Position numbers and translations under genes: made by a program. This document shows, piece after piece, positions 10,700-21,688 of a DNA stretch of 64,000 bases. How positions within the stretch are numbered: position 1 is the stretch's first letter; every line of letters starts with the position of its first letter. Origin of the DNA: Cydia pomonella (taxonomy: Eukaryota > Arthropoda > Insecta > Lepidoptera > Tortricidae); contig NC_084717.1 in assembly GCF_033807575.1 (NCBI RefSeq), positions 5,147,692 through 5,211,691 of the forward strand, read 5' to 3'. The notes below the pieces were generated by a model, which was not told the DNA's origin, made no database searches, and saw nothing but the letters and a program-made list of their open reading frames with translations.

Positions 10700-11808
10700 T
10701 AATATATATCGTCCACCAAAAATGTCCAAGGTCACACAATAAAATCCCTGCCCATTGACTGCCCCCCAAGTACTAGGCATTTTTTTTACCCTACAGGGTG
10801 TATTCATATGGACGAGACATTCATCACAATTACCGGTGTATTCACAGGGTGTAGTGGCGCGGAATGGAGGCCTGTAACACATCGTATCTCATATTTATGA
10901 CCTTTTACTATTTATCGTCGGGAAAGGAGTCATTCTGCGTAATTCTGAGCTTTTTAATGTGGCCTTGGGAAATAAAAAGCCAGGAATGACGTATACGGAT
11001 GTAGTTATTTCAGGTTTGGTAGAAAAACTTGTTAATATTTTTACTATAATATAACTTCAGAAAGCATACTAGTCAACAGTGGCGAAAGCATATTCATAAA
11101 TTATTTTCTGGTTGAAAGTTAGAGTCCAAATTTCCGTAATTAGACCTGTCTCCATAAGGCACAAGACGACACATCAAAGCTTTTGAGTGCGAAGATGGAG
11201 CAGGAATCATACTGACAATTCCCCAAGACCCCTCTCTTCTACTACCTCTTCACGTCACTCTACTGAAGGCAGAAGTATTTTTATATAACTTTTGTTTCAT
11301 GCCTTTTAGTAGTTATTATTACCGCAAGTAGTATTATTAAATAATGCACCTGCTGAAATCGATAAACAGAAAACGCTATAACCGTTGATTTACGAAATAC
11401 CTGACACGCTTCACTTAAAAACAGTATTTAGAACCCAAATCCGACGGAAGACGAAAGCCTCTGTTCGTAAATAATTTATAACCATAATTATCTTCAATTA
11501 ATTCTTCCACACCACATAATGGATCAGATATTGGCACAGAATAAATAATAGTATTACCGTATATTCTTCCTATGACGAAACTTCCTACAAAACCGAAGTT
11601 TTACAACGATTCAGGGACGAATCATGTTGTCTCTTTCTACCGTAGGGCACTATCCCTTTCGGCTATTTAAGGTTGTCAAAATTCAAGTCATTATCTTATG
11701 AACGCTAAACCGATCGGCGCCGAGAACGCCCGAATGCTGTAGTTTCCCCCGACTGACATTAGCTAATGATAATTGTGTTCTTTGTTAAGTAGGGGATTCT
11801 GGGAAAGC
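10700..11808. other. No recognisable feature
   Basis: AT-rich sequence. A stop-free plus-strand stretch at about 11158-11330 (includes ECEDGAGIILTIPQDPSLLL) has no convincing splice pair. The rest shows neither coding bias nor recognised repeats. Confidence 0.4.
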
Positions 11809-12155
11809 TTTTTTTATACTATCGGTGGTAAACAAGCACGCCCCGCCTGATAGTAAACAGTCTCCGTAGCCTATGGACGCCTGCAACTCCAGAGGAATCA
11901 TATGCGCGTTTTCGACCCTACTACTAACTACTAACACTGCACACCCTCGTTCAGCTCTGGCAATCTTACCGGCAGGAATACAACACTATGAGTAGGGTCT
12001 AGTGTTATTTGGCTGCGGTTTTCTGTAAGGTGGTGGTACCTCCCCAGTTGGGCTCCGCTCTAGATCTAGAATTACATCCGCTGTGCTGTGCTGTGTGCAA
12101 AGCGAGATGAGTACCCATACATTTTGGACGTAGTTTAAGGACATACCCGGGTCCA
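11809..12155 (-). mobile_element. Polyadenylated retroelement copy, family R1
   Basis: The plus strand begins with poly-T and ATACTATCGGTGGTAAACA and ends ACATACCCGGGTCC, so the element reads on the minus strand towards a poly-A tail. Full-length relatives are at 24429 (same orientation) and 57364 (opposite). It has a GTTATTTGGCTGCGGTTTTC core and no open frame. SINE or LINE 3' end cannot be decided. Confidence 0.75.
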
Positions 12156-12526
12156 GAAGTTACCCTCTCATAATTTGCTCTCACAGACTTGCTGAGATGT
12201 CATGAAACTTGGCATGGATATTCAAGATATATCTATGTCTGGTACTAGTTTTCGTTGTTAATAATTGTAATAAAAAGAATATAGGGCGAGTTTAACTTTT
12301 TGCATAAAAACTTCTACACTACATCTGTTAAAAATTGTTCAATTATCAATATGGTTCAATACATATTAGACGCGATTATTTTTAATCTGGAATCTAAGGC
12401 TTAAGAACTTTATTTTCTCAAAAGAAGATATATATAACTTCACTTAAATCTGCCTTTTTCATCACCAAACATCCAAGATTTGGAATGGCCCTTAGTGTTT
12501 TTCTATATTTTGATTAAATAACACGA

Positions 12527-12783
12527 CGATTTGACTGGCCGTGTGGATAGTGAACCTGCCTATGAAGCCGATGGTCCTGAGTTCAAAATGTTCAGGTAAG
12601 GGCATTTATTCGTGTGATGAGCACGGATATTTGTTCCTGAGTCATGGGTGGTTTCTATGTATTTAAGTATTAATATATTATATGTATATATCGTTGTCTA
12701 ATTACCCACAACACAAGCCTTATTAAGCTTACGGTGGGACTTAGTCATTTTGCGTAAGAATGTCCTATAATATTCATTTATTC
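12527..12783 (+). mobile_element. tRNA-derived SINE
   Basis: The order is tRNA-like head (GTGTGGATAGTGAACCTGCC), degraded B box, AAGGGCATTTATTCGTGTGA, a short AT tract, ACCCACAACACAAGCCTTAT and the AATGTCCTATAATATTCATT tail. Point mutations in the head indicate an old, inactive copy. Confidence 0.85.
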
Positions 12784-13309
12784 TTTTTCAATATTTATTT
12801 ATAATACCAGTGATTTATCTTCTGATTGTAACATTCTTCGGTCTCGCATGGGTGCAAGACTGATAAGTGAAGTGTTAAGTGAATAGATTCTCATTATTAG
12901 CACACAGCTCATAACGTTAAGTAGTGATATGGAGCCATTTACTCTATCCGATACGATATCGGTTATAATATAGCATTAGGTGAATTTAGCACTAATGCAG
13001 AATGAGTTCGAGACCCGAAAGGTTAGTATCAATTGTTTTTCGCGATGTAATGTATTTACTATGTATTACGTTACGTACAAATACTTCCCGCAAAAATCGG
13101 CAGACTGTTTTGTACAGAAATTTACAGACAAGGCGTCTTCAGTTGGTTAAATGCTCTAAGGCCGCTATTAAAAAAGAAATTGTGATTGGTCAATAAAAGT
13201 TTAGATTGGCTAAAATAGAATTATATAATATCAAACCTGCTCGGCATTACAATATTTGAGGTTGTCAACACGCGCGCAGTACACATGTGGGGTTATATTT
13301 GAGCTCTAA

Positions 13310-13500
13310 TCAGTCGGCTGTTTATCATTTGTCCCTATGCTTGTCACGTTCCAACAACTATGTAAGTGCGAAAGTGACAGGGCATAGTGACAAGTGATAA
13401 AAATGGAACCATGCTGTCACGGCTGTAGGGCTAAGATAGTCGGCTATAGTAGGTAGGGAATAGTGACAAGTGATAAAAATGGAACCATGCTGCCACCGCT
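13310..13500 (+). mobile_element. MITE family F copy with internal partial duplication
   Basis: TTTATCATTTGTCCC faces GTGACAAGTGATAAAAATGG in inverted orientation around a centre at about 13360. The right segment AGTGACAAGTGATAAAAATG followed by GAACCATGCTG is present twice (13387 and 13464), so the end was duplicated after or during insertion. Relatives: 54557 and 55495. Confidence 0.7.
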
Positions 13501-13522
13501 GACTTCTATAGTTCGTCTATTA

Positions 13523-13675
13523 GAGTCAGACCAAGATAAGCTGGCAGCGATTTAGACAGAACAGATAGTGCAAGTGTTATTTTAAACGTCAAACTTCTAT
13601 GAAATTATGACGTTTACTTAACACTTGCACAGTCTGGGCTATCAAAATCGCTGCCAACTTAGCTTGTTCTGACTC
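13523..13675. mobile_element. Palindromic MITE, family A (153 bp)
   Basis: GAGTCAGACCAAGATAAGC and its complement at the right end, with inner arms GTGCAAGTGTTATTTTAAAC and the facing complement. TA flanks both ends (13521-13522, 13676-13677). Same length as the copy at 14627. Confidence 0.88.
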
Positions 13676-13772
13676 TAGTTCGATGCGGATGTGCATATAT
13701 TTATCGCCGGGTACTGTAATATACTCGTATGTAAGCATAGGTTAGATATGGATTGCAAATCAATATTATATA

Positions 13773-13908
13773 GTTCGTGTCATCCACGATATCTTATCTC
13801 ATCTTATCTAATACTAGTCAAGGCATGTGCCTTGACTAAGATAAGATATGTAACTTATCTTATCTTAGCTAATACTAGTCAAGGCACACGTCGCCGTAAA
13901 TGACACGA
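13773..13908. mobile_element. Inverted-repeat element, family MM-like, with internal palindrome
   Basis: The ends GTTCGTGTCATCCACG and CGCCGTAAATGACACG are inverted. Inside, ACTAGTCAAGGCA faces TGCCTTGACTAA, and a second ACTAGTCAAGGCAC follows at 13875, a short duplicated palindrome. Confidence 0.55.
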
Positions 13909-14149
13909 TTTACAATACCTATCGTCGACATCACATCGCGTTATGTAAAAGGACTTTTCCACAAATCACGTTAAATCCGTGGTACATTAGTGGTTCACGT
14001 ATTAACCACTAATTATGCATATTACCGTCTATCGGGCACCTAATATGCAATTAATGTAATTCCTGATTATGTCACCCAATATTAGTAATACTACTGCAAT
14101 AGTATTAGACAGCTCCTGCACTTACTCGTATAATTGATATCAAAAATTA

Positions 14150-14280
14150 GGAAAAGTGAAGTGACAGCAATTTGAAAAGCTTTTTATCGAAAATTTCATT
14201 TTTGATACAAGCTTTTCTCGCTGACTGTACTTTTCATATGAACAGGCAACTAATACTCATCGAGACATTTCTAATAACAC
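14150..14280. mobile_element. Fold-back repeat shared with 17113-17215
   Basis: AAAATTTCATTTTTGATACA, then AGCTTTTCTCGCTGACTGTA and GCAACTAATACTCATCGAGA match 17113-17215 in reverse complement. The left half (GTGACAGCAATTTGAAAAGC) forms the other arm of a hairpin. Confidence 0.6.
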
Positions 14281-14626
14281 CAAATATAATTAGGTTGCAT
14301 TGTTTCATCTTAATATAACTTGCAAGATTTGATTACCTACATACAACGGGTCAGGTGAAACTAAATAAATGCTTGTAAAAAGTATCGAATAGGTTTAGGT
14401 GTACGCAGACCGACTGCTACTGAAATTTAATACCGACCCTAGCCAAAACTGGGATAATAGAACATGCAGGTTTCGCAGGTTCGTTTTTGTTACATTTTCG
14501 CATTCTCCAAATGCAGCAGCACTTAGAACACCCCCCACAGACTCCACTTTAGTATTTAAAGCATTTACGAAAAGGGACCTCACCACATTGGTCTTTTTAA
14601 CCCCTGGCGGTAAAATAACAGTGTTA

Positions 14627-14779
14627 CAGTTAGACCAAGATAAGATGGATATGATTTTGATAGCAGACGCAGTGCAAGTGTTATTTATACGTCATCATGT
14701 CATAGAAGTTTGACGTTTAAAATAACACTTGCACTGCGTGTGCTGTCGAAATCATTGCAGAGTTATCTTGGTCTAAATC
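14627..14779. mobile_element. Palindromic MITE, family A (153 bp)
   Basis: The arms run from CAGTTAGACCAAGATAAG to CTTATCTTGGTCTAAATC-type complement, with GTGCAAGTGTTATTT and its complement inside, between TA dinucleotides (14625-14626 and 14780-14781). Confidence 0.85.
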
Positions 14780-14781
14780 TA

Positions 14782-15780
14782 TAAGTTTTACATTGATATA
14801 TGTATCTGCGTGTCTGTTTGCATTGTAGATACCATACAGATAAACACAAACCTCTCAGTACATTTTTGACTTCGAAAAACATTCCATATGACGGACACGT
14901 ATCCGACACATATCACTGAAAGTTATCCTTTTAAGTTAAGGTCGATACAGGTTTTAATTGGCTAAAATAAAATTCTATATTTCAAACGTCTTGATTAGAG
15001 GGTCGTGAACGTGGATGCCACGCCACTAATGATGAGCGTTCGGACTCACAATACGGAACTTTTGTCTAGTAGGCAAACTTCGCTCGATATAAAAAAACAC
15101 GAACATAGTTCTTAAAAGCACCTTAAATTTCTTAAGTAACAATTTTTTCACAAAGGCTTAAAATATGAAAAATGCTTCAAAAACTCATCGATTGGGTAGA
15201 TACTTTTCATTTTGTTAAAATTTCCAAAAAATAAAATTCAAAAACAAGATATCCGCGATCCCGGGCACGCATAGTCATCTCGCTCACGCTTAGGCTTAGT
15301 ATGAGAGAGAAGAACCTGAACCCGGAGCCTTAATATGGGGGCGCCAATGTGTACTGAGTGATGACCACGAGTTATCTAGAAGTGATCTGTGACAACACTA
15401 CACGCAATAATAATGTTGTAAAGTTCAACTCCCAGTTTCCAATTTCATGTTGTCGTGTATGTTAGACGTGCATATAAACTATCGGATTTCTGAGCTATTG
15501 TACAGGAATATGTGGAATCTAGTTAGACTTAGCCTTATGATGCCGCGAAATCGAAGTTATCGAGTTAAAGGTACAAACTTGTGCCAAACTTGTTCGCCAT
15601 AGTCAAATACAGACATATATTAGAAGGTAGATAATCAATAGAATCAGGCGTTACTTTGCGGAAATCTATACTAAAACTTAATAAATATTATAATTAAGCT
15701 TTGGGGAATACGTTTACGTACACTACATATGACAATATCATATAGAGTAACTGTAAGAACAGTATAAATATATAGTTATA
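14782..15780. other. No recognisable feature
   Basis: AT-rich. A GC-richer patch at 15250-15345 is open on the minus strand, but without splice signals or any family I know. No repeat identified. Confidence 0.45.
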
Positions 15781-16246
15781 CACCGTGTTTTTATTGAATT
15801 CCGTTAACTTCTGGGTATCGGTAAGTACGTTAAGGGAAACTAAATGGCATAGTTAATATAAAAAAAGCTTTTTTTTTTTTCATTTTTAAATATATTTTTT
15901 TTATGAAAGTAATTAAATGTTGCATATAGCGTTATTGTAACACGGACATTACATTTAACTCAACCAAACAATTGAAAACTGTGACATATCAATGACATTT
16001 CGAACATCAATCGTCCGAGATAGTATTTACGTTTAGTAACAAATGTATTATCCCATACTAAACACTAATCAAAATGTAAATAGGCCCTAAGGCAAGTGTA
16101 CGCTCGTAAGGGCCTTATAAGATAAAAATTAAATATTGGTTATCTCCAAAATGGAGTTTATTAGAATACCGGTGTTTGAGAAAGTTACTTAATTTAAGCT
16201 TAGGGATGCACCCTTGAAATTAACAGAAATAAAAAAAAACACGGTG
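15781..16246. mobile_element. Non-autonomous inverted-repeat DNA element, 466 bp
   Basis: The left end is CACCGTGTTTTTATTGAATT followed by CCGTTAACTTC; the right end is its diverged complement GAAATTAACAGAAAT then AAACACGGTG, about 30 bp of terminal inverted repeat. A TAGGCCCTAAGGCAAGTGTA / GTAAGGGCCTTATAAG hairpin lies inside. No transposase. The target duplication is not clear, so the superfamily is undetermined. Confidence 0.7.
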
Positions 16247-16255
16247 TCTATACAT

Positions 16256-16390
16256 GGATACTTATATGTACGTAGAATACATCCATAACTAGGAACAAAT
16301 ATTTGTGATAAACACACAAATAAATGCCCTGACCAGGATTCAAACCCGGGACTTTCTGCTTCCGACACTACCGACTAGGCTAGTAGGCCG
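16256..16390 (-). mobile_element. tRNA-derived SINE, 5' half, antisense
   Basis: In reverse complement it reads TAGCCTAGTCGGTAGTG (A box region), GGTTTGAATCCTGG (B box) and AGGGCATTTATTTGTG. The 3' body and tail are absent beyond about 16268, so only the tRNA head survives. Confidence 0.7.
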
Positions 16391-16519
16391 TTTAGACTAA
16401 AGCTATGTCTCAACAACACCCCCATGTCTTAACAAATTTTTATCAAACGCATGCAAGTACTATGCTACTGGTGAATTCTCAATGTAACTTGGGACTCCGG
16501 AGCCGTTAATGGCTCCTCT

Positions 16520-16625
16520 AGACAATCCAGCGCTGGACCAGCGAGATGGCCATGCGATGGTTATGGTTCCGCTACACGATGGCCCAGCGCTGGACCTGCG
16601 AGATAGCAATGCGATGGTTGAGAGT
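16520..16625. repeat. Imperfect tandem repeat, about 57-bp unit
   Basis: CCAGCGCTGGACC, GCGAGAT and GCAATGCGATGG-type words occur at 16527 and again at 16583. Related ATCGCTGGCCCA words continue to about 16800, which makes the minus-strand open frame at 16572-16823 repeat-derived. Confidence 0.6.
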
Positions 16626-16911
16626 ACGCACTATTAAATGGCCACGTGCGTACGCACCATCGCTGGCCCACTGCCTTTGATGTGGGGACAAAAATCGTGG
16701 CCATCCCATCGACATCTTGCCGCGCCATAAACCATCCAACACCACTATCCTTTTTAGTCGTTGGCCCATTTTAGTGGACCAGTATGATGGCCCTTCGTGT
16801 ACAGGAGCTATTAGGTAGAACAATCTTACGGTAGATGTCGCTATACGGCCTCCCTAAGGCAAGTAAACAAAAATGACGGAATAGAAAGATTCGCACGCCT
16901 CAGGTAAGCTT

Positions 16912-17060
16912 CAGTAGCTGAGTTGGTTTATAGTGGTCGGACCGGTGTTCCGAAAGGTCGCAATTTCGAGTTTTGCGCGAAGCGGTGAATTTTTCCATTT
17001 TTACAAGCTTTTATTTAACTTGCAATATAACTATGAATGTACCACCGAGCTGATCTGATG
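16912..17060 (+). mobile_element. Second type of tRNA-derived SINE
   Basis: CAGTAGCTGAGTTGGTT resembles an A box and GGTCGCAATTTCGAGTTTTG a B box at the usual spacing, followed by GCGAAGCGGTGAATTTTTCC and an AAGCTTTTATTTAACTTGCA tail. The body differs from the main SINE family of this window. Confidence 0.6.
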
Positions 17061-17112
17061 ATGGAGACAGGAGACGGCCATAGGTCTAAATAAAACAACG
17101 CAACCTTGTGTT

Positions 17113-17215
17113 TGGGGTTTTTAGAATTGTCTCGATGAGCACTAGTTGCCTGTGAAAAGAAAAGTGCAGTCAGCGATAAAAGCTTGTACCAAAAATGAAA
17201 TTTTTGACAAAAACT
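17113..17215. mobile_element. Arm of the fold-back repeat seen at 14150
   Basis: AATTGTCTCGATGAGCACTA, AGTCAGCGATAAAAGCTTGT and CCAAAAATGAAATTTTTGAC match 14150-14280 in the opposite orientation. Only one arm is present. Confidence 0.6.
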
Positions 17216-17821
17216 TATTTATTTAATCCTATGAACGCCATCGTGCGCCACGCCTAATTTCGGCATCAACATGCGACGTCTAAAATAATAAATGTCTGCG
17301 AGCAGGAAGCTTATTATATGTTTGAAAAGAAAACGAGTGTATAGCGAAGTTGGGCGAGTTTTGTATTTATTCTGTACTTCCTTTAAAAACTCGCCAGCGC
17401 TGTGATATTTATTATGTACCGGAACTTGAAGCTTCAAGGCAGCAGGTAAGTTATGAACACGTTTTATAAGTGAAACTTGTTAGGTAATACTTATCTGCTC
17501 TGCACAATAGCGTAGCGTTATAATATGCCGATTCTGAATTTAAATTCTGAACTTTACGTATTATTGTTATGATAGGACGGTATGACATTAACACAAATTC
17601 GCGCGCGCTAATATGTGCAAGCGAGATGCCTTATAACACGTCTCAAGTGCATTTCGCGCGCACCAACAAGCGCGAGCGATTCTAACATACGAGTATCAAT
17701 ATCAAAAGAATAACAGTCATATTTTGCATTTGTCGCCAGGGACAAAATTTATTTCCAAGCGATAACCATAATGTGAGTATGATAAACCCCGTGAACGTAA
17801 GCTGCGGCTCCGTCGCTTTAA
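17216..17821. other. Unassigned, with possible splice-site motifs
   Basis: A strong donor-like CAGCAG|GTAAGT occurs at 17437, and a CGCCAG| ... |GTGAGT pair bounds 33 nt at 17740-17772. Neither is tied to a convincing reading frame. 17597-17690 has repeated GCGCGC and CGCGCGAGCG-type words. Confidence 0.3.
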
Positions 17822-18049
17822 GTTGATGTTCGCATATCAACTGTAGTTACATCACTGTTGCGGCGTCGTTATTGCCGCCGCTGTATCTGTCAATTCCTTG
17901 GTAAAATAAGTGACGTTCGCCGCCACATTACTGGCGCGATTATGAAGTTCATTCCGTCACTCATTTTATGAAGTAAATTGACAGATACACCGGCGACAAC
18001 AATGACGCCGCTACAGTAATGCAGCCGCAGTTGACATTCGAACGTCACC
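17822..18049. mobile_element. Long palindromic element
   Basis: GCGGCGTCGTTATTGCCGCC, then CTGTATCTGTCAATTC at the left is matched by GAATTGACAGATACACC-type and GGCGACAACAATGACGCCGC at the right. The arms are about 85 bp and the loop carries GCCGCCACATTACTGGCG. No target duplication could be read. Confidence 0.7.
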
Positions 18050-18108
18050 ATTATTCAGAAATAAAATAATCTTCTGACCATAATTTCACAAATATATAAA
18101 ACATTGAT

Positions 18109-18540
18109 AGATAACCGGTCTGGCCTAGTCGGTAATGACGCTGCCTAAGAAGCTGATGGTCCTGGGTTCGAATCCCGGTAAAGGCATTTATTTGTGTGAT
18201 GAGCATAGATACCAATTTGTTACTGAATTATGGGTGTTTTCTATATATTTAAGTATATGTATTTATTATGTATATTGTTATTGTCAATACATATATATTT
18301 GATGTAATATAATGTAAAAAGTAATGTAATGTAAAAAGTATATATATACCTATATATTATATCGTTGTCTGACCGTTACCTACAACACAAGCCTTCTTGA
18401 ACTTACTGTGGGGCTTAGTCAATTTAAAGTAAAATTAAGTAATTTTAATTTAGTACATTAATTGATATTAGGCATAAATAATAGACATAAAAGATAAGCA
18501 GTGATATTTATGTCAAGATGTCCTTAATTATTATTTATTT
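18109..18540 (+). mobile_element. tRNA-derived SINE with expanded middle
   Basis: It has a well-preserved head: GGCCTAGTCGGTAATGACGC and B box GGGTTCGAATCCC. The AT tract is enlarged to about 150 bp and includes a duplicated AATGTAAAAAGTA. The tail CCTACAACACAAGCCTTCTT is followed by an interrupted segment before GATGTCCTTAATTATTATTT. Confidence 0.82.
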
Positions 18541-18877
18541 ATTAAGAAACTAGTCCAAAACTCGATAAACTATTTCAATACGAAAGCCAGCTAGGACGTG
18601 TTATGACCTAGATTGGAACCTAGTGTAGTGTGAGTGCTACTAACTTGCCTTATACAGAACTTACTCCACGTCTCTTCAGCTTTCTAGGGTAATAATATTT
18701 CGAAATGCTTTTAAAACTGCTTTCTTTTCTTTATTCTGTGAAAATGTGTCTGGCATACACAGCAATGGGGTTATTTCTTTTATTTTCAATCCAATTTTGA
18801 TTATGGTCAACTAAACATACAAAATACAGTAGAATGCAACGATTACAGAGTCTTTTCATAGGTATCGATGCGGCTAA

Positions 18878-19372
18878 AATGTGTGTCCCCCCCCCCCCCC
18901 GTCACTTCTAAAATAACAGAATGAAAAATCTAAAAAAAATATATGATATACATTGCCATGCAAACTTCCACCGAAAATTGGTTTGAACGAGATCTAGTAA
19001 GTAGTCTTTTTTTAATACGTCAAAAAAAATTACAAAAAAATTTTTTTCATCAAACCCATACGTGTGGCGTATCTGTGGATAGGTCTTCAAAAATGATATT
19101 TAGGTTTCTAATATCATTTTTTTCTAAACTGAATAGTTTGCGCGAGAGACACTTCCAAAGTGAAAAAATGTGTCCCCCCCCCCCCCCCGTAACTTCTAAA
19201 ATAACAGAAAGAAAAATCTTAAAAAAATATATGATATACATTACCATGCAAACTTCCACGGAAAATTGGTTTGAACTAGATCTAGTAAGTAGTTTTTTTT
19301 TAATACGTCATAAATGGTACGGAACCCTTCATAGGCGAGTCCGACTCGCACTTGGCAGCTTTTTTTGTAGTA
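18878..19372 (+). repeat. Family H copy with a 287-bp tandem duplication and poly-C tracts
   Basis: AATGTGTCCCC..., TAACTTCTAAAATAACAGAA and AAATTGGTTTGAAC blocks occur at 18880-19023 and again at 19167-19310 (period 287). Each block begins with a run of C (14 and 15). The copy ends with GGAACCCTTCATAGGCGAGT and CCGACTCGCACTTGGCAGC, the family H right end. The two open frames here are shadows of the repeat. Confidence 0.75.
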
Positions 19373-19404
19373 CCGTCGGTACAACCTCCGATAAAACATT
19401 AAAA

Positions 19405-19462
19405 GGAAAGGGGACGATCGCTTCTACATGCAAACATAGTCCCCATTTTCACTCCCTGGATA
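19405..19462 (-). repeat. Fragment of dispersed repeat family I
   Basis: CATGCAAACATAGTCCCCAT and TTTCACTCCCTGGATA match, in reverse complement, the TATCCAGAGAGG...GGACTACGTTTGTATG end of family I (39375-39985, 57003-57225). Confidence 0.5.
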
Positions 19463-19733
19463 ACTTTCTGCGCTAGAGCATTTTACTTTCCAGGAACGAT
19501 TTTTTTTTTAAATTACCATAACCAATTCAAATTTGGTTTTAAGTGGATTTTGTATACTATTTCCATTCCGATTTTTAAATCCCGATTCTAAAAAAAAACT
19601 ATAGTTTTACCTAAACGGTTAATTGAAAGTACTCTCAAGGAAGGCATCATTTCAGACTCGAAATATTGGCGCACAGTGAATTAGAACTAACTACCCTCGG
19701 TTAATAATCTACTATTTACGCAAATTTTTTTTG

Positions 19734-19898
19734 ACGACTATTAGTTTGGCCTAGTTGGTAGTGACCCTGCCTACGAAGCTGATGGTCCCAGGTTGAAATC
19801 CTGGTAAGGGCATGTGTGATGAGCATGGATATTTGTTCCTGAGTCATGGGTGTTTTCTATGTATTTAAGTATTTATAAAATATATACTATATAATAAA

Positions 19899-19968
<70 letters not shown>
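19734..19968 (+). mobile_element. SINE, 5' half, split by the Helitron
   Basis: Head TTGGCCTAGTTGGTAGTGAC, B box region GGTTGAAATCC, AAGGGCATGTGTGATGAGCA and GTTTTCTATGTATTTAAGTA lead into an AT tract that stops at the Helitron 5' end. The missing 3' half continues at 23005. Confidence 0.9.
19886..19968. repeat. TA microsatellite within the SINE
   Basis: Nearly pure TA repeat of about 80 bp. In other copies this internal tract is only 15-25 bp, so it has expanded, probably after insertion. Confidence 0.9.
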
Positions 19969-19971
<3 letters not shown>

Positions 19972-20431
19972 ATACATATAATAAAGCTGAAGGGGGTCGA
20001 AAGTCTGTACATGGAAGATATTCGAAAAAAAGTAGCCTGGGGATACTAAGAATCGTTAACAGAACACGTTCCAACAGTTTTTAGAATTTTTGTCTGTTTG
20101 TCTGTTTTTCTGTTTGTCTGTTTATTTGACCTCGCATCACGTGAAAACGGCTGAACGGATTTTGATGCAAACTTTACTAATCTGTCGAGAAAATGCCCGG
20201 CCAAGTTATAGGCTATAAAAATTCAACCACTAGAAGGGGGGGTAGCCACTACACTCGATTGAGTTAAGTTTGCACCTGAATCTTATGGCGCTACTTAGGA
20301 AGGAGGTGCAAACTTTTACAACAAATATGTGCTACGAGTATCGAGTACCCTGCTAAACTAACAGATATGGTGCTGAAATTAAGCCACTGATTAAGAATTT
20401 TGCCAAATTAACTCTAAAGTTAGAAGAAAAG

Positions 20432-21312
20432 AAAAAACCGACTTCAATGAGGTAGATCGGTGAAAGAACGATTATTGTTGATTTTTGATTTCATACAATT
20501 AAATTAAAAAGACAGCGTCCTACGCCTAATTATGTAGAAAAGGAGGTAACATTTTTTTTTGTCACTGCACCCACCTTGACACATTTCAGATTTGCCCTAT
20601 GGTTGACTGGTAAGATACCCGCAATAGGGTATTCGACTGTATTTAAGATAAATTATTTCACACCATGCATGAAATAAAGCACCAGATAATTATAAAAAAA
20701 ACTAAATAGGATAGAAATATAAAAATGTATCTTGAAAACCTAACTGCTTGACAAACATGCACAGAGAACAAATTGCCAAGCGTGAACTATGCATCGTTGA
20801 AGAGTTCCATTCTGTTCATCATGATTCATCATCATCTGTTCATCATCATCATGTAACCTGATTCTTACATACAATAAAAACATTGAAACTTTTGAAACTT
20901 TGAAACAGTTCCACTTCATCAAATGTCACTTCTACAAATGTAAATACTTGATTTGTTGATGAAAATACAAAAATCACTATATATATATATATATGCCTTT
21001 CACATTTGAAGAGTTCCCTCGATTGCTCATGGACCCCATCGTCAGAACTCGAACTTGACAAAAATTTGTCTTGAAAATCTAATTTACTTAACAAACACAG
21101 CGAAGAGGACAAATCGCCAAACGTGTACTGTGTATCGTTGAAGAGTTCCATTCTGATCATCATCAGCAGTTCCACTTCATCAAATGTCACTTTTTAAAAT
21201 GTAAATGCTAGATTTGTTAAAGAAAATACAAAAATCATTATATGTATGACTTTCATATTTGAAGAGTTTTCCTCCTCGATTCTTCTCCTTTTGAAATCTG
21301 GAAGTCGGTCAA
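20432..21312. mobile_element. Insertion inside the Helitron with CCGACTTC ends
   Basis: AAAAACCGACTTCAATGAGG at the left faces TCCTTTTGAAATC then TGGAAGTCGGTC at the right. The right end recurs at 8018-8050 and 56955-57000. Inside, an approximately 220-bp block (TCGTTGAAGAGTTCCATTCT, GTTCCACTTCATCAAATGTC) is present twice, at 20732-21025 and 21070-21285. The superfamily is unknown; the open frames here are shadows. Confidence 0.55.
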
Positions 21313-21688
21313 AAATGAGTTTACTTACATAATTAAATAGTGGCAAAATCAACACACATATCAACACGCGTATAACTGCATAATTATTTTAAAAAATATT
21401 TTCTCCGTCATGAATTACCTAATCGTAATTTTATCGTATCCATATTCATACGTATCGCCTCTTTTAAGCACTTAATAATGGCTACGAAGGTGGGTACTAT
21501 GAAAAAAAAAAATCTCTGATGTTTGCGGTGTAAATGTCAAACGATTTGGGACTCGCATTTTATACGCGTTAAAATGCCATAAGAACTAAAAACTGAAAAT
21601 ACCTTCCCGAAAAAAAGCGAACCTTTCACGAAAGTCTCACAACGCATTGAGGTTACGAAACTATAGCGAATAGTAACTACCAGAGACG

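Noticed and set aside
11158..11330. Open stretch with ECEDGAGIILTIPQDP
   Set aside because: No good donor and weak acceptor; the length is within what chance allows.
17219..17437. 72-codon minus-strand frame beside a CAGCAG|GTAAGT donor
   Set aside because: The donor is on the other strand, and the plus-strand reading before it is stopped after about 18 codons.
18160..18182. Possible tRNA gene (GGGTTCGAATCCC)
   Set aside because: The B box is part of a SINE head; no acceptor stem or full cloverleaf can be formed.
18943..19476. 177-codon open frame, the longest plus-strand frame here
   Set aside because: It reads across a tandemly duplicated family H repeat with a poly-C tract (giving a run of prolines) and shows the duplication in its own sequence.
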